DNA of 64,000 bases from Streptomyces neyagawaensis (GTDB lineage: Bacteria > Actinomycetota > Actinomycetes > Streptomycetales > Streptomycetaceae): NCBI RefSeq assembly GCF_023516595.1, contig NZ_JAMGBG010000027.1, forward strand, positions 124,001 through 188,000, written 5' to 3'. Each line of letters opens with the position of its first letter. Within the stretch, counting starts at the first letter, position 1. Positions 9,418 to 19,471 of this stretch are shown piece after piece. Made by a program: the position numbers and the translations under genes. The notes beneath the pieces are model-generated. The model had not been told where the DNA came from, did not search any database, and saw nothing but the letters and a program-made list of their open reading frames with translations.

Positions 9418-10653
9418 GTGCGTCAACGCTCGCTCATCGCCATCACCGCCGCGCTGGCGGCGGGAGCTCTCACCCTCACCGCCTGCGGCTCGCGCGACGA
9501 CAGCGCCGGCTCGGACTCCGAAGGAAGCGGCGGCGGCACCACCGTCGTCATCGGTGTCGACGCACCGCTGACCGGCGACCTGTCGGCCCTCGGTCTCGGC
9601 ATCAAGAACTCCGTAGACCTGGCCGCCAAGACGGCCAACAAGGAGAAGACCGTCGAAGGCGTCACCTTCAAGGTCGAGGCCCTCGACGACCAGGCGCAGC
9701 CCTCCTCGGGCCAGCAGAACGCCACCAAGCTCGTCGCCGACAAGGACGTCCTCGGCGTCGTCGGCCCGCTGAACTCCTCGGTCGCCGAGTCCATGCAGAA
9801 GGTCTTCGACGACGCCAAGCTCGTCGAGGTCTCCCCGGCCAACACCAACCCGGCCCTGACCCAGGGCACGGACTGGCAGAAGACCAAGACCCGCCCGTAC
9901 AAGTCGTACTTCCGCACCGCGACCACGGACGCCATCCAGGGCCCGTTCGCAGCGCAGTACGTCTTCAACGACGCCAAGAAGAAGAAGGTCTTCGTCATCG
10001 ACGACAAGAAGACCTACGGCGCCGGTCTGGCCGCCACCTTCACCGAGGAGTTCAAGAAGCTCGGCGGCAAGGTCGCCGGCACCGAGCACATCAACCCCGA
10101 CACCAAGGACTTCTCCGCGGTCGCCACCAAGGTGAAGAACTCGGGCGCGGACGTCGTCTACTACGGCGGCGAATACCCGCAGGCCGGCCCGCTCAGCAAG
10201 CAGATCAAGGCCGCCGGCGCCAAGATCCCCGTGGTCGGCGGCGACGGCATCTACAGCGCCGACTTCATCAAGCTGGCCGGCGCCAGCGGCAAGGGCGACC
10301 TGGCCACCTCGGTCGGCGCCCCGGTCGAGGAGCTCCCCTCCGCCAAGGAGTTCGTGGCGAACTACAAGGCCGCGGGCTACAAGGAGGCCTTCGAGGCCTA
10401 CGGCGGCTACTCCTACGACTCGGCCTGGGCGATCATCGAGGCCGTGAAGAAGGTCGTCGAGGACAACAACGGCAAGCTCCCGAGCGACGCTCGCGCCAAG
10501 GTCACGGCCGCGATGCAGAACGTCTCGTTCGACGGGGTGACCGGCAAGGTCTCCTTCGACGAGTACGGTGACGCCACCAACAAGCAGCTCACCGTCTACG
10601 CCGTCGAGAACGGTGCCTGGAAGGCCGTCAAGTCCGGTACCTACTCCGGCTGA
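9418..10653 (+). CDS. livK: Branched-chain amino acid ABC transporter substrate-binding lipoprotein
   Basis: A 411-residue periplasmic-binding-type protein of the LivJ/LivK family. The signal VRQRSLIAITAALAAGALTLTAC ends in a lipobox (LTAC, Cys about 24), so the protein should be tethered to the outer face of the membrane. The mature part shows the family start VVIGVDAPLTGDLSALG, then VGPLNSSVAESM and KKVFVIDDKKTYG. It delivers Leu/Ile/Val or a related amino acid to the permease encoded downstream. The GTG at 9418 is preferred over an ATG 21 bases upstream because AAAGGA sits at proper spacing. First gene of livKHMGF; a strong hairpin separates it from livH. Confidence 0.95.
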   Translation: MRQRSLIAITAALAAGALTLTACGSRDDSAGSDSEGSGGGTTVVIGVDAPLTGDLSALGLGIKNSVDLAAKTANKEKTVEGVTFKVEALDDQAQPSSGQQNATKLVADKDVLGVVGPLNSSVAESMQKVFDDAKLVEVSPANTNPALTQGTDWQKTKTRPYKSYFRTATTDAIQGPFAAQYVFNDAKKKKVFVIDDKKTYGAGLAATFTEEFKKLGGKVAGTEHINPDTKDFSAVATKVKNSGADVVYYGGEYPQAGPLSKQIKAAGAKIPVVGGDGIYSADFIKLAGASGKGDLATSVGAPVEELPSAKEFVANYKAAGYKEAFEAYGGYSYDSAWAIIEAVKKVVEDNNGKLPSDARAKVTAAMQNVSFDGVTGKVSFDEYGDATNKQLTVYAVENGAWKAVKSGTYSG

Positions 10654-10679
10654 TCCTCCACAACCGCACCATTCCTGAG

Positions 10680-10715
10680 CCGCGCGGGGCGCTGTTCCAC
10701 TGGCGCCCCGCGCGG
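10680..10715 (+). terminator. Intra-operon hairpin between livK and livH
   Basis: A perfect 13-base inverted repeat (CCGCGCGGGGCGC, 10680-10692; complement 10703-10715) with a 10-base loop and no T-run. Its place after the binding-protein gene and before the permease genes fits a partial terminator or RNA-stabilising stem that makes binding protein more abundant than permease, as known in many ABC operons. Inference from position and structure. Confidence 0.75.
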
Positions 10716-10768
10716 ACTCGCATCCGGCCCCCCGTCGAAACATCCGAAACCCTCTCGGAGGACATGCG

Positions 10769-11701
10769 GTGAACGAACTGCCGCAGCAGCTGGTCAACGG
10801 CCTGCTACTGGGATCCATGTACGGGCTGGTCGCCATTGGCTACACAATGGTCTATGGCATCGTCCAGCTCATCAACTTCGCCCACGGCGAGATCTTCATG
10901 ACCGGAGCGTTCGGCGCTCTGACCATCTACGTGTACGTCCTGCCCGACGGCACGTCCATGTGGATCGCCCTGCCGCTGATGCTCATCGGCGCCGCCCTGG
11001 TCTCCACCACCATCGCCGTGGGAGCGGAACGATTCGCCTACCGCCCCCTCCGCAGCGCCCCACGCCTCGCCCCCCTCATCACCGCCATCGGCCTCTCCCT
11101 CGCCCTGCAGCAGGCGGTGTGGGCCTGGTACCCCGAGGCCAAGTCCGCCCGGACCTTCCCCGAGATCCCCGGCGGCCCCTTCGAGATCGGCAGCGTCACC
11201 ATCCAGACCGGTGACGTCTTCCTCCTGATCGCGGCCCCCATCAGCATGGCCGTCCTCGCCTACTTCGTCATGAAGACCCGCACCGGCCGCGGCATGCAGG
11301 CCACCGCGCAGGACCCGGACACCGCCAAGCTCATGGGCATCAACACCGACCGCATCATCGTGGTCGCCTTCGCCCTCGGCGCGATCTTCGCCGCGGTCGG
11401 CGGTGTCGCCTACGGCCTGAAGTACGGCCAGATCGACTTCCGCATGGGCTTCATCCTCGGCCTGAAGGCCTTCACCGCAGCCGTCCTCGGCGGCATCGGC
11501 AACATCTACGGAGCCATGATCGGCGGCGTGGTCCTCGGCATCGCCGAAACCCTGGCCACCGCCTACATCGCCGACATCCCCGGCATGGACCAGTTCGGCA
11601 GCCAGTCCTGGGCCGACGTCTGGGCCTTCGTACTCCTCATCCTCGTACTGCTGTTCAGACCACAAGGTCTGCTCGGCGAGCGCGTCGCGGACAGGGCGTG
11701 A
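10769..11701 (+). CDS. livH: Branched-chain amino acid ABC transporter permease LivH
   Basis: A 310-residue integral membrane permease. The N-terminus (LVNGLLLGSMYGLVAIGYTMVYGIVQLINFAHGE, in part) is the classic LivH start, and AVLGGIGNIYGAMIGGVVLGIAE is the cytoplasmic EAA-like loop region that contacts the ATPases. It pairs with LivM to form the transmembrane channel. The GTG start follows CGGAGGAC at normal spacing. The stop TGA lies within GTGACACCGATG, so livM follows with essentially no gap. Confidence 0.96.
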   Translation: MNELPQQLVNGLLLGSMYGLVAIGYTMVYGIVQLINFAHGEIFMTGAFGALTIYVYVLPDGTSMWIALPLMLIGAALVSTTIAVGAERFAYRPLRSAPRLAPLITAIGLSLALQQAVWAWYPEAKSARTFPEIPGGPFEIGSVTIQTGDVFLLIAAPISMAVLAYFVMKTRTGRGMQATAQDPDTAKLMGINTDRIIVVAFALGAIFAAVGGVAYGLKYGQIDFRMGFILGLKAFTAAVLGGIGNIYGAMIGGVVLGIAETLATAYIADIPGMDQFGSQSWADVWAFVLLILVLLFRPQGLLGERVADRA

Positions 11702-11706
11702 CACCG

Positions 11707-13530
<1,824 letters not shown>

Positions 13531-13537
13531 CACCACC

Positions 13538-14431
13538 ATGACGACTGACACCATCACCCCGAGCACCACGGGCCAGACGGTCCTCGACGCCCGCGGCGTC
13601 ACCATGCGCTTCGGCGGCCTCACCGCCGTCCGCAACGTCGACTTCACCGTGAACGCAGGCGAAATCGTCGGCCTCATCGGCCCCAACGGCGCCGGCAAGA
13701 CGACCTTCTTCAACTGCCTCACCGGCCTGTACATCCCCACCGAGGGCGAAGTCCGCTACAAGGGCAACGTCCTGCCGCCCAAGTCCTTCAAGGTCACCGC
13801 GGCCGGCATCGCCCGCACCTTCCAGAACATCCGCCTGTTCGCGAACATGACGGTCCTGGAGAACGTGCTCGTCGGCCGCCACACCCGGACCAAGGAAGGC
13901 TTCTGGTCGGCCGTACTGCGGCTGCCCAGCTTCCACAAGGCCGAGGCCAAGTCCCGCGAACGCGCCATGGAACTCCTGGAGTTCGTGGGCCTGGAGAACA
14001 AGGCCGACCACCTCGCCCGCAACCTCCCCTACGGCGAACAGCGCAAGCTGGAGATCGCCCGGGCACTCGCCAGCGAACCCGGCCTCCTCCTCCTGGACGA
14101 GCCCACCGCCGGCATGAACCCGCAGGAGACACGAGCCACCGAGGAACTCGTCTTCGCCATCCGCGACAAGGGCATAGCCGTCCTCGTCATCGAGCACGAC
14201 ATGCGGTTCATCTTCAACCTCTGCGACCGCGTCGCCGTCCTCGTCCAGGGCGAGAAGCTCGTCGAGGGCGACAGCGCCACCGTCCAGGGAGACGAACGCG
14301 TCGTCGCCGCCTACCTCGGCGAACCCTTCGAAGACGCTCCCGGCAAGGACGAGGTCGCGGAAGTCGAAGCCGCCGAAGCACACGCCGAGGCCGCCACCGA
14401 CGCCGCGCCCGGCAAGGAGAACGACCGATGA
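13538..14431 (+). CDS. livG: Branched-chain amino acid ABC transporter ATP-binding protein LivG
   Basis: A 297-residue ABC ATPase. Walker A is GPNGAGKTTF; the family-specific loop and Q-loop region is AAGIARTFQNIRLFANMTVLENVLVG. The signature is shortened (LPYGEQRKLEIARALAS, as usual in LivG). Walker B is LLLLDEPTAGMNP and the switch His is in VLVIEHDM. A Glu/Ala-rich acidic tail of about 35 residues follows the conserved end and is not part of the ATPase fold. It overlaps livF by 4 bases (ATGA), implying coupled translation and an LivG-LivF heterodimer. Confidence 0.96.
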   Translation: MTTDTITPSTTGQTVLDARGVTMRFGGLTAVRNVDFTVNAGEIVGLIGPNGAGKTTFFNCLTGLYIPTEGEVRYKGNVLPPKSFKVTAAGIARTFQNIRLFANMTVLENVLVGRHTRTKEGFWSAVLRLPSFHKAEAKSRERAMELLEFVGLENKADHLARNLPYGEQRKLEIARALASEPGLLLLDEPTAGMNPQETRATEELVFAIRDKGIAVLVIEHDMRFIFNLCDRVAVLVQGEKLVEGDSATVQGDERVVAAYLGEPFEDAPGKDEVAEVEAAEAHAEAATDAAPGKENDR

Positions 14432-15144
14432 CCGCACTGCTCGAAGTCGAGGACCTCCGGGTCGCCTACGGCAAGATCGAAGCCGTCAAGGGCGTCTCCT
14501 TCAAGGTCAACGCAGGCGAAGTCGTCACCCTCGTCGGCACCAACGGCGCCGGCAAGACCACGACGCTCCGCACCCTGTCCGGCCTCCTCAAGCCCGTCGG
14601 CGGCCAGATCAAGTTCAACGGCAAGTCGCTGAAGAAGGTCCCCGCACACGACATCGTCTCGCTGGGACTCGCCCACTCCCCCGAGGGGCGGCACATCTTC
14701 CCGCGCATGAGCATCGAGGACAACCTCCGCCTCGGCGCCTTCCTGCGCAGCGACAAGCCCGGCATCGAGAAGGACATCCAGCGCGCCTACGACCTCTTCC
14801 CCATCCTGGGCGAACGTCGCAAGCAGGCCGCCGGCACCCTCTCCGGCGGCGAGCAGCAGATGCTGGCCATGGGCCGCGCGCTCATGTCCCAGCCGAAGCT
14901 GCTCATGCTCGACGAGCCCTCCATGGGCCTCTCGCCGATCATGATGCAGAAGATCATGGCGACCATCGCCGAGCTGAAGTCCCAGGGCACCACGATCCTG
15001 CTCGTCGAGCAGAACGCCCAGGCGGCGCTCTCCCTCGCCGACCAGGGCCACGTCATGGAGATCGGCAAGATCGTCCTCTCCGGCACGGGCTCCGACCTGC
15101 TGCACGACGAATCCGTCCGCAAGGCGTACCTCGGCGAGGACTAG
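14428..15144 (+). CDS. livF: Branched-chain amino acid ABC transporter ATP-binding protein LivF
   Basis: A 238-residue ABC ATPase ending the operon. Visible motifs are Walker A GTNGAGKTTTL, the LivF-type segment LGLAHSPEGRHIFPRMSIEDNL, the ABC signature LSGGEQQMLAMGRALM, Walker B LLMLDEPSMGLSP and switch His region LLVEQNA. Length and motifs match LivF exactly. It starts within the livG stop and is followed by a strong bidirectional terminator. Confidence 0.96.
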   Translation: MTALLEVEDLRVAYGKIEAVKGVSFKVNAGEVVTLVGTNGAGKTTTLRTLSGLLKPVGGQIKFNGKSLKKVPAHDIVSLGLAHSPEGRHIFPRMSIEDNLRLGAFLRSDKPGIEKDIQRAYDLFPILGERRKQAAGTLSGGEQQMLAMGRALMSQPKLLMLDEPSMGLSPIMMQKIMATIAELKSQGTTILLVEQNAQAALSLADQGHVMEIGKIVLSGTGSDLLHDESVRKAYLGED

Positions 15145-15167
15145 CGGACCAGCCACCGGACCGACAC

Positions 15168-15214
15168 GCGAGGAGGCCCGCACCCCCCTTCCCAGGGGGT
15201 GCGGGCCTCCTCGC
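15168..15214. terminator. Strong bidirectional terminator between livF and the ANTAR regulator
   Basis: A perfect 20-base stem (GCGAGGAGGCCCGCACCCCC, 15168-15187; complement 15195-15214) around a 7-base loop. It lies between two convergent genes and should serve both. Confidence 0.9.
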
Positions 15215-15251
15215 ACGTACGACGCGGCCTACGCGGCCGACCGGGCCGCCC

Positions 15252-15908
15252 TCAGCCCTTCGCGGCCTTCTTCTCGTCGGCGTCCTGAATGACCGCCTCC
15301 GCGACCTGCTGCATCGACATCCTGCGATCCATCGACGTCTTCTGGATCCACCGGAACGCCGCCGGCTCCGTCAGCCCGTACTCCGTCTGCAGGATCGACT
15401 TCGCCCGGTCGACCAGCTTGCGGGTCTCCAGCCGGAGCGTGAGGTCGGCGACCTCCTTCTCCAGCTCCTTCAGCTCCGTGAACCGCGAGACGGCCATCTC
15501 GATCGCCGGCACGACGTCACTCTTGCTGAACGGCTTCACCAGGTACGCCATCGCGCCCGCGTCCCGCGCCCGCTCCACCAGGTCGCGCTGCGAGAACGCG
15601 GTCAGCATCAGCACCGGGGCGATACGCTCCTCGGCGATCTTCTCGGCGGCGGAGATACCGTCCATCTTCGGCATCTTCACGTCAAGGATCACCAGGTCCG
15701 GCTGGTGCTCCCGGGCCAGCTCGATGGCCTGCTCGCCGTCACCGGCCTCGCCCACGACGGAGTAGCCCTCCTCTTCGAGCATCTCCTTGAGGTCGAGGCG
15801 GATCAGTGCCTCGTCCTCGGCGATGACGACACGGGTCGTGAGCGGAGGCACGTGCGACTTGTCGTCGTCGGGCACGTCGAGGGGCTGGGGCGACTCGGGG
15901 GCGGTCAC
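15252..15908 (-). CDS. ANTAR-domain response regulator (PdtaR-like)
   Basis: A 218-residue two-domain regulator. Residues about 25-140 form a CheY-like receiver: acidic pocket VVIAEDEALIRLD, phosphoacceptor Asp in LVILDVKMPKMDG, the conserved Thr in LMLTAFS and Lys in AYLVKPFSKSD. A coiled segment (FTELKELEKEVADL) leads to an ANTAR domain (residues about 155-205: LETRKLVDRAKSILQ, EPAAFRWIQKTSMDRRMSMQQVA). ANTAR domains bind paired RNA stem-loops and prevent transcription termination. The homologue is M. tuberculosis PdtaR, phosphorylated by an unlinked kinase. GTG start with AAGGAG upstream. No kinase gene is adjacent. Confidence 0.95.
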   Translation of the reverse strand: MTAPESPQPLDVPDDDKSHVPPLTTRVVIAEDEALIRLDLKEMLEEEGYSVVGEAGDGEQAIELAREHQPDLVILDVKMPKMDGISAAEKIAEERIAPVLMLTAFSQRDLVERARDAGAMAYLVKPFSKSDVVPAIEMAVSRFTELKELEKEVADLTLRLETRKLVDRAKSILQTEYGLTEPAAFRWIQKTSMDRRMSMQQVAEAVIQDADEKKAAKG

Positions 15909-16010
15909 GTGGGCTCCTTGTTCAGGGCAGGGGTACTGCTGACAAGAGGGTACCTAGCTGCGGTAAGGTGGGGGCACGGCGGGTGGCCGCTGACCTTCGT
16001 TTTAGAGGAA

Positions 16011-16083
16011 GCCCCGGTAGTCCAGCGGAAGAGACACGGTGCTCAAACCACCGACAGCGTGGGTTCGAATCCCACCCGGGGCA
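16011..16083 (+). tRNA. tRNA with CAA anticodon (leucine) but class I body
   Basis: The sequence folds as a tRNA: acceptor GCCCCGG (16011-16017) with CCGGGGC (16076-16082), discriminator A16083, a 3-base-pair D stem (GTC/GAC), anticodon stem CGGTG/CACCG with loop CTCAAAC (16042-16048; anticodon CAA at 16044-16046), variable loop ACAGC of only 5 bases, and T arm GTGGG-TTCGAAT-CCCAC. CCA is not encoded. The anticodon reads UUG, leucine. Bacterial tRNA-Leu normally has a long extra arm (class II), which is absent here, so charging and role are uncertain. A stable terminator follows, and an HTH-LAGLIDADG gene starts about 100 bases downstream. Confidence 0.9.
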
Positions 16084-16115
16084 CTTTTCCTTCGTTTCCA
16101 AGGTCACCACCAGAT

Positions 16116-16150
16116 GCGGATGTACACGTTCTCGTGAACATCCGCTTTTT
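16116..16150 (+). terminator. Rho-independent terminator after the tRNA
   Basis: Stem GCGGATGT (16116-16123) pairs with ACATCCGC (16138-16145). An inner CACG/CGTG pairing lengthens it, and five T (16146-16150) follow. It is one of the few U-tract terminators in the window. Confidence 0.9.
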
Positions 16151-16188
16151 GCTGCACCCAGAAGCGAGCAGTCGCCCAGAGTGACCGC

Positions 16189-16944
16189 ATGTACGACACC
16201 AGCACACGTCGGCGAGCCCTGGCACTTGTCGCGCAGGGGCGCAGCCTGAACTCCGTGAGCCGCGAAACCGGCGTCTCCCGGGCCGCGATCCGCTCATGGC
16301 AGGAGAGGGTCGAACCACTCCCCCGCATGACGACGCCGGATCCCGGGCCACCAGCAGACGACCCCGCGTACTCCTACCTGCTCGGCCTCTACCTCGGTGA
16401 CGGCTGCCTCAGCGCCCACCCACGGGGCGGCCATTACCTCCGCATCGCTTGCGCCGACGCGTGGCCAGGGCTGGTCCGACTGTGCCGGGAGGCCATCGCG
16501 CAGGTACGACCTGGCGTCGGCGTGTACGCACAGCAGAAGCAGGGCTGCGTGATGGTCACCAGCTACTACCCGCACTGGCCTGCCCTGTTCCCCCAACACG
16601 GCCCCGGCAAGAAGCACGAGCGTCGCATCGTGCTGGAACCCTGGCAGCAGGCCATCGTCGAAGCTCACCCCTGGGAGTTCGTGCGGGGGCTCATCCACTC
16701 CGACGGGTGCCGTGTCACCAACTGGACCACCCGCCTCGTCGGCGGTGAGCGCAAGCGGTACGAGTATCCGCGGTACTTCTTCACCAACAAGTCGGACGAC
16801 ATCCGGCGGCTCTATACCGACACCCTCGACAGGCTGGGCCTGGAGTGGACGCACTGCACCCGTCACGGCGCCCCCTACAACATCTCCGTCGCCCGTAAGG
16901 CCTCCGTCGCGCTGATGGATGCCCATGTCGGGGCCAAGCACTGA
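16189..16944 (+). CDS. Free-standing HTH-LAGLIDADG (homing-endonuclease-like) protein
   Basis: A 251-residue protein. The N-terminus is a helix-turn-helix of the Mor/transposase type (TRRRALALVAQGRSLNSVSRETG, in part, then VSRAAIRSWQ). Two LAGLIDADG-like motifs follow: YLLGLYLGDGCLS (about residue 63) and FVRGLIHSDGCRV (about residue 164), roughly 100 residues apart as in single-chain LAGLIDADG folds. Each keeps the acidic residue (GDG, SDG) that would bind metal. Later segments (FTNKSDDIRRLYTDTLDRLG) match the end of the fold. No intron or intein surrounds it, so it is not a simple homing element. It could be a domesticated nuclease or a DNA-binding regulator, as in WhiA. It ends 13 bases before the convergent pyk stop. 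Confidence 0.85.
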   Translation: MYDTSTRRRALALVAQGRSLNSVSRETGVSRAAIRSWQERVEPLPRMTTPDPGPPADDPAYSYLLGLYLGDGCLSAHPRGGHYLRIACADAWPGLVRLCREAIAQVRPGVGVYAQQKQGCVMVTSYYPHWPALFPQHGPGKKHERRIVLEPWQQAIVEAHPWEFVRGLIHSDGCRVTNWTTRLVGGERKRYEYPRYFFTNKSDDIRRLYTDTLDRLGLEWTHCTRHGAPYNISVARKASVALMDAHVGAKH

Positions 16945-16957
16945 CATCTGCGAGCCG

Positions 16958-18397
16958 CTACGCCTTCGGCGCGTCGTCCTCGGCGATGTGGTGGATGTGG
17001 ACCAGGTTCGTGGTGCCCGCGACGCCCGGTGGGGAGCCGGCGGTGATGACGACCGTGTCGCCCTTGCGGCAGCGGGCGTACTCCAGCAGCAGTTCGTCGA
17101 CCTGGCCGATCATCGCGTCCGTGGAGTCGACGCGCGGTCCGAGGAACGTCTCGACGCCCCAGGTGAGGCTCAGCTGGGAGCGCGTCGCCGGGTCGGGGGT
17201 GAAGGCGAGGAGGGGGATCGGGGAGCGGTAGCGGGACAGGCGGCGGGCGGTGTCGCCGGACTGGCTGAACGCCACGAGGAACCGGGCACCGAGGAAGTCG
17301 CCGATCTCGGCGGCGGCGCGGGCCACGGCGCCTCCCTGGGTGCGGGGTTTGTTGTGCTCGGTGAGGGGTGGGAGGCCGTCGGCGAGCAGGTTCTCCTCGG
17401 CGGCGGCGACGATGCGGCTCATCGTGCGGACCGTCTCGACGGGGTGTTTGCCGACGCTGGTCTCGCCGGACAGCATCACCGCGTCGGTGCCGTCGAGGAC
17501 CGCGTTGGCGACGTCGCTGGCCTCGGCGCGTGTGGGCCGGGGGTGGTGGATCATCGAGTCGAGCATCTGTGTGGCGACGATGACCGGTTTGGCGTTGCGT
17601 CGGGCGAGGGCGATGGCGCGCTTCTGGACCAGGGGGACCTGTTCGAGGGGCATTTCGACGCCGAGGTCGCCGCGCGCGACCATGACGCCGTCGAAGGCGG
17701 CGACGATGTCGTCGAGGGCGTCGACCGCCTGGGGTTTCTCGACCTTGGCGATGACGGGGAGTCGGCGGCCCTCCTCGTCCATGATGCGGTGGACGGCGTC
17801 GATGTCCCGTCCCGTTCGCACGAAGGACAGGGCGACGATGTCGAAGCCGGTGCGCAGGGCCCAGCGGAGGTCGTTCTCGTCCTTGGTGGAGAGGGCGGGG
17901 ACGGAGACGGCGACGCCGGGGAGGTTGAGGCCCTTGTGGTCGGAGACGATGCCGCCTTCGACGACCTCGGTGTGGACGCGGGGTCCGTCGACGGCGGTGA
18001 CGTGGAGGGTCACCTTGCCGTCGTCGACGAGGATGCGTTCCCCGGTCGTGACGTCGGTGGCGAGGCCGTCGTAGGTCGTGCCGCAGATCTCGTGGGTGCC
18101 TTCGACGCCGGGTTCGACGGTGAGGGTGAAGGTGTCGCCGCGTTCGAGGAGTACGGGGCCTTCGGTGAAGCGGCCGAGGCGGATCTTCGGGCCTTGAAGG
18201 TCGGCGAGGAGGCCGACGCTGCGGCCGGTTTCGTCGGAGGCCTTGCGGACGTGTCGGTAGCGCTCCTCGTGTTCGGCGTGGTCGCCGTGGCTGAGGTTGA
18301 AGCGGGCGACGTCCATTCCGGCTTCGACCAGTGCCTTGATCTGGTCGTACGAGTCGGTGGCCGGCCCGAGGGTGCAGACGATCTTTGCTCGGCGCAT
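16958..18397 (-). CDS. pyk: Pyruvate kinase
   Basis: A 479-residue pyruvate kinase (phosphoenolpyruvate + ADP to pyruvate + ATP). It begins MRRAKIVCTLGPAT. It shows the substrate loop VARFNLSHG, ADLQGPKIRLGRF, the metal and substrate site LPVIAKVEKPQAV with DGVMVARGDLGVE, and the active-site helix ATQMLDSMIHHPRPTRAEASDVANAVLDGTDAVMLSGET (in part). A C-terminal allosteric domain ends in a nucleotide-loop-like GDTVVITAGSP. Length and motifs are normal. The ATG is the start of the conserved region. Convergent with the LAGLIDADG gene. Confidence 0.97.
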   Translation of the reverse strand: MRRAKIVCTLGPATDSYDQIKALVEAGMDVARFNLSHGDHAEHEERYRHVRKASDETGRSVGLLADLQGPKIRLGRFTEGPVLLERGDTFTLTVEPGVEGTHEICGTTYDGLATDVTTGERILVDDGKVTLHVTAVDGPRVHTEVVEGGIVSDHKGLNLPGVAVSVPALSTKDENDLRWALRTGFDIVALSFVRTGRDIDAVHRIMDEEGRRLPVIAKVEKPQAVDALDDIVAAFDGVMVARGDLGVEMPLEQVPLVQKRAIALARRNAKPVIVATQMLDSMIHHPRPTRAEASDVANAVLDGTDAVMLSGETSVGKHPVETVRTMSRIVAAAEENLLADGLPPLTEHNKPRTQGGAVARAAAEIGDFLGARFLVAFSQSGDTARRLSRYRSPIPLLAFTPDPATRSQLSLTWGVETFLGPRVDSTDAMIGQVDELLLEYARCRKGDTVVITAGSPPGVAGTTNLVHIHHIAEDDAPKA

Positions 18398-18569
18398 GGT
18401 TCGAGCCTAGGGCTTACCCGCTGGTAGGGACTTGGAGGCACGTGACTACTCAACGGCCTTTGGGTGAAGGGTATTTGACAAGCAGTCATCAGATGTCGTC
18501 AGTAGTTGTCGAGGCGTCGTCAAGGTGGCGTCAAGCAGTGAAGCCGGGCGCCGGGCGTGGCGGGGGCGC

Positions 18570-19277
18570 TCACAGGGTGGGTGGGTGCAGGGTGAAGCGG
18601 GCGTTGACCTGGGCGTGGATGTGCTGGCGTTCGGGTTCGAGGTCGAGGGGGGCCGGTGCGGCGTCCTCGGCGGCGTAGGCCATGGTGCGGGCGTAGGCGG
18701 CGGGGCGGAAGGGTTCGGGGGTCTCGGTGCCGAGGTCGGCGAGTTCGACGAGGGCGGCGAGGGTGGTGCCGAGCGCGTCGGCGTATTCGCGGGCGCGCTG
18801 GACGGCTTCGCGTACGGCTTTCTGGCGGGCTTCACGGTGGGCGGGTGAGTCGGGGCGGAGGGACCAGGTGGGGCCGTCGACATGGGTGAGGTCGAGGTCG
18901 GCGATTCGGGTGGCGAGTTCGCCGAGGGCGGTGAAGTCGGTGAGTTCGGCGGTGATGTGGACGCGGCCGTGGTAGGCGTGGACGCGTTCGCCGCGGCCTT
19001 TCTCCTTGAGTTGGGGGGTGAGGGAGAAGGTGCCGGTTTCGAGGCGTTCGACGGCGTCGCCGTAGCTTTTGACGAGGTCGAGGGCGGTGTTGTTGCGGCG
19101 GGTGAGGTCGTCGAGGGCGGTGCGGCGGTCCTTGCCTCGGGCGGTGACGGTGATTCCGATGCGGGCGATCTCGGGGTCGACCTCCAGGTGGGCGTCGCCG
19201 CGGACGGCGATGCGGGGGGCGTCGGGGGTGCCGTAGGGGAGGGCGGTGGGGTGGGGCTGTGCGGGGGTGTCGGTCAT
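18570..19277 (-). CDS. SIMPL domain (DUF541) protein
   Basis: A 235-residue protein of the SIMPL/DUF541 family, oligomeric proteins of uncertain function named after a mouse signalling molecule. Typical features are IAVRGDAHLEVDPEIARIGITVTARG near the N-terminus, a long helical middle (RRNNTALDLVKSYG), TFSLTPQLKEKG, a conserved central alternating pattern and ARQKAVREAVQRAREYADALG. There is no signal peptide from the ATG at 19277, so it would be cytoplasmic, unlike many family members. I chose ATG 19277 because upstream residues are not family-like. A 172-base gap separates it from pyk, to whose start it lies upstream on the same strand. Confidence 0.88.
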   Translation of the reverse strand: MTDTPAQPHPTALPYGTPDAPRIAVRGDAHLEVDPEIARIGITVTARGKDRRTALDDLTRRNNTALDLVKSYGDAVERLETGTFSLTPQLKEKGRGERVHAYHGRVHITAELTDFTALGELATRIADLDLTHVDGPTWSLRPDSPAHREARQKAVREAVQRAREYADALGTTLAALVELADLGTETPEPFRPAAYARTMAYAAEDAAPAPLDLEPERQHIHAQVNARFTLHPPTL

Positions 19278-19471
19278 ACGTCCCACTCTGTCACCGCGGG
19301 TCCGGTTGGCGTCGGGGGCCGCGGTGAGCCGGTCACCAGATCGCAACCTGGAGGGACTGTTGCTGTGTGGAATGTACGGGTCAGAATCTACGCGCGTTAT
19401 CGCGTGTGGCCTTTTTTCTTGTTCGCTGGTCTACGCGCGTTGAGATCCCGTTCCTCCCGAGGAGTACCGAT

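Noticed and set aside
16189..16944. Homing endonuclease inside a tRNA intron or intein
   Set aside because: The tRNA is contiguous, ends with a terminator before the gene, and no host protein is interrupted.
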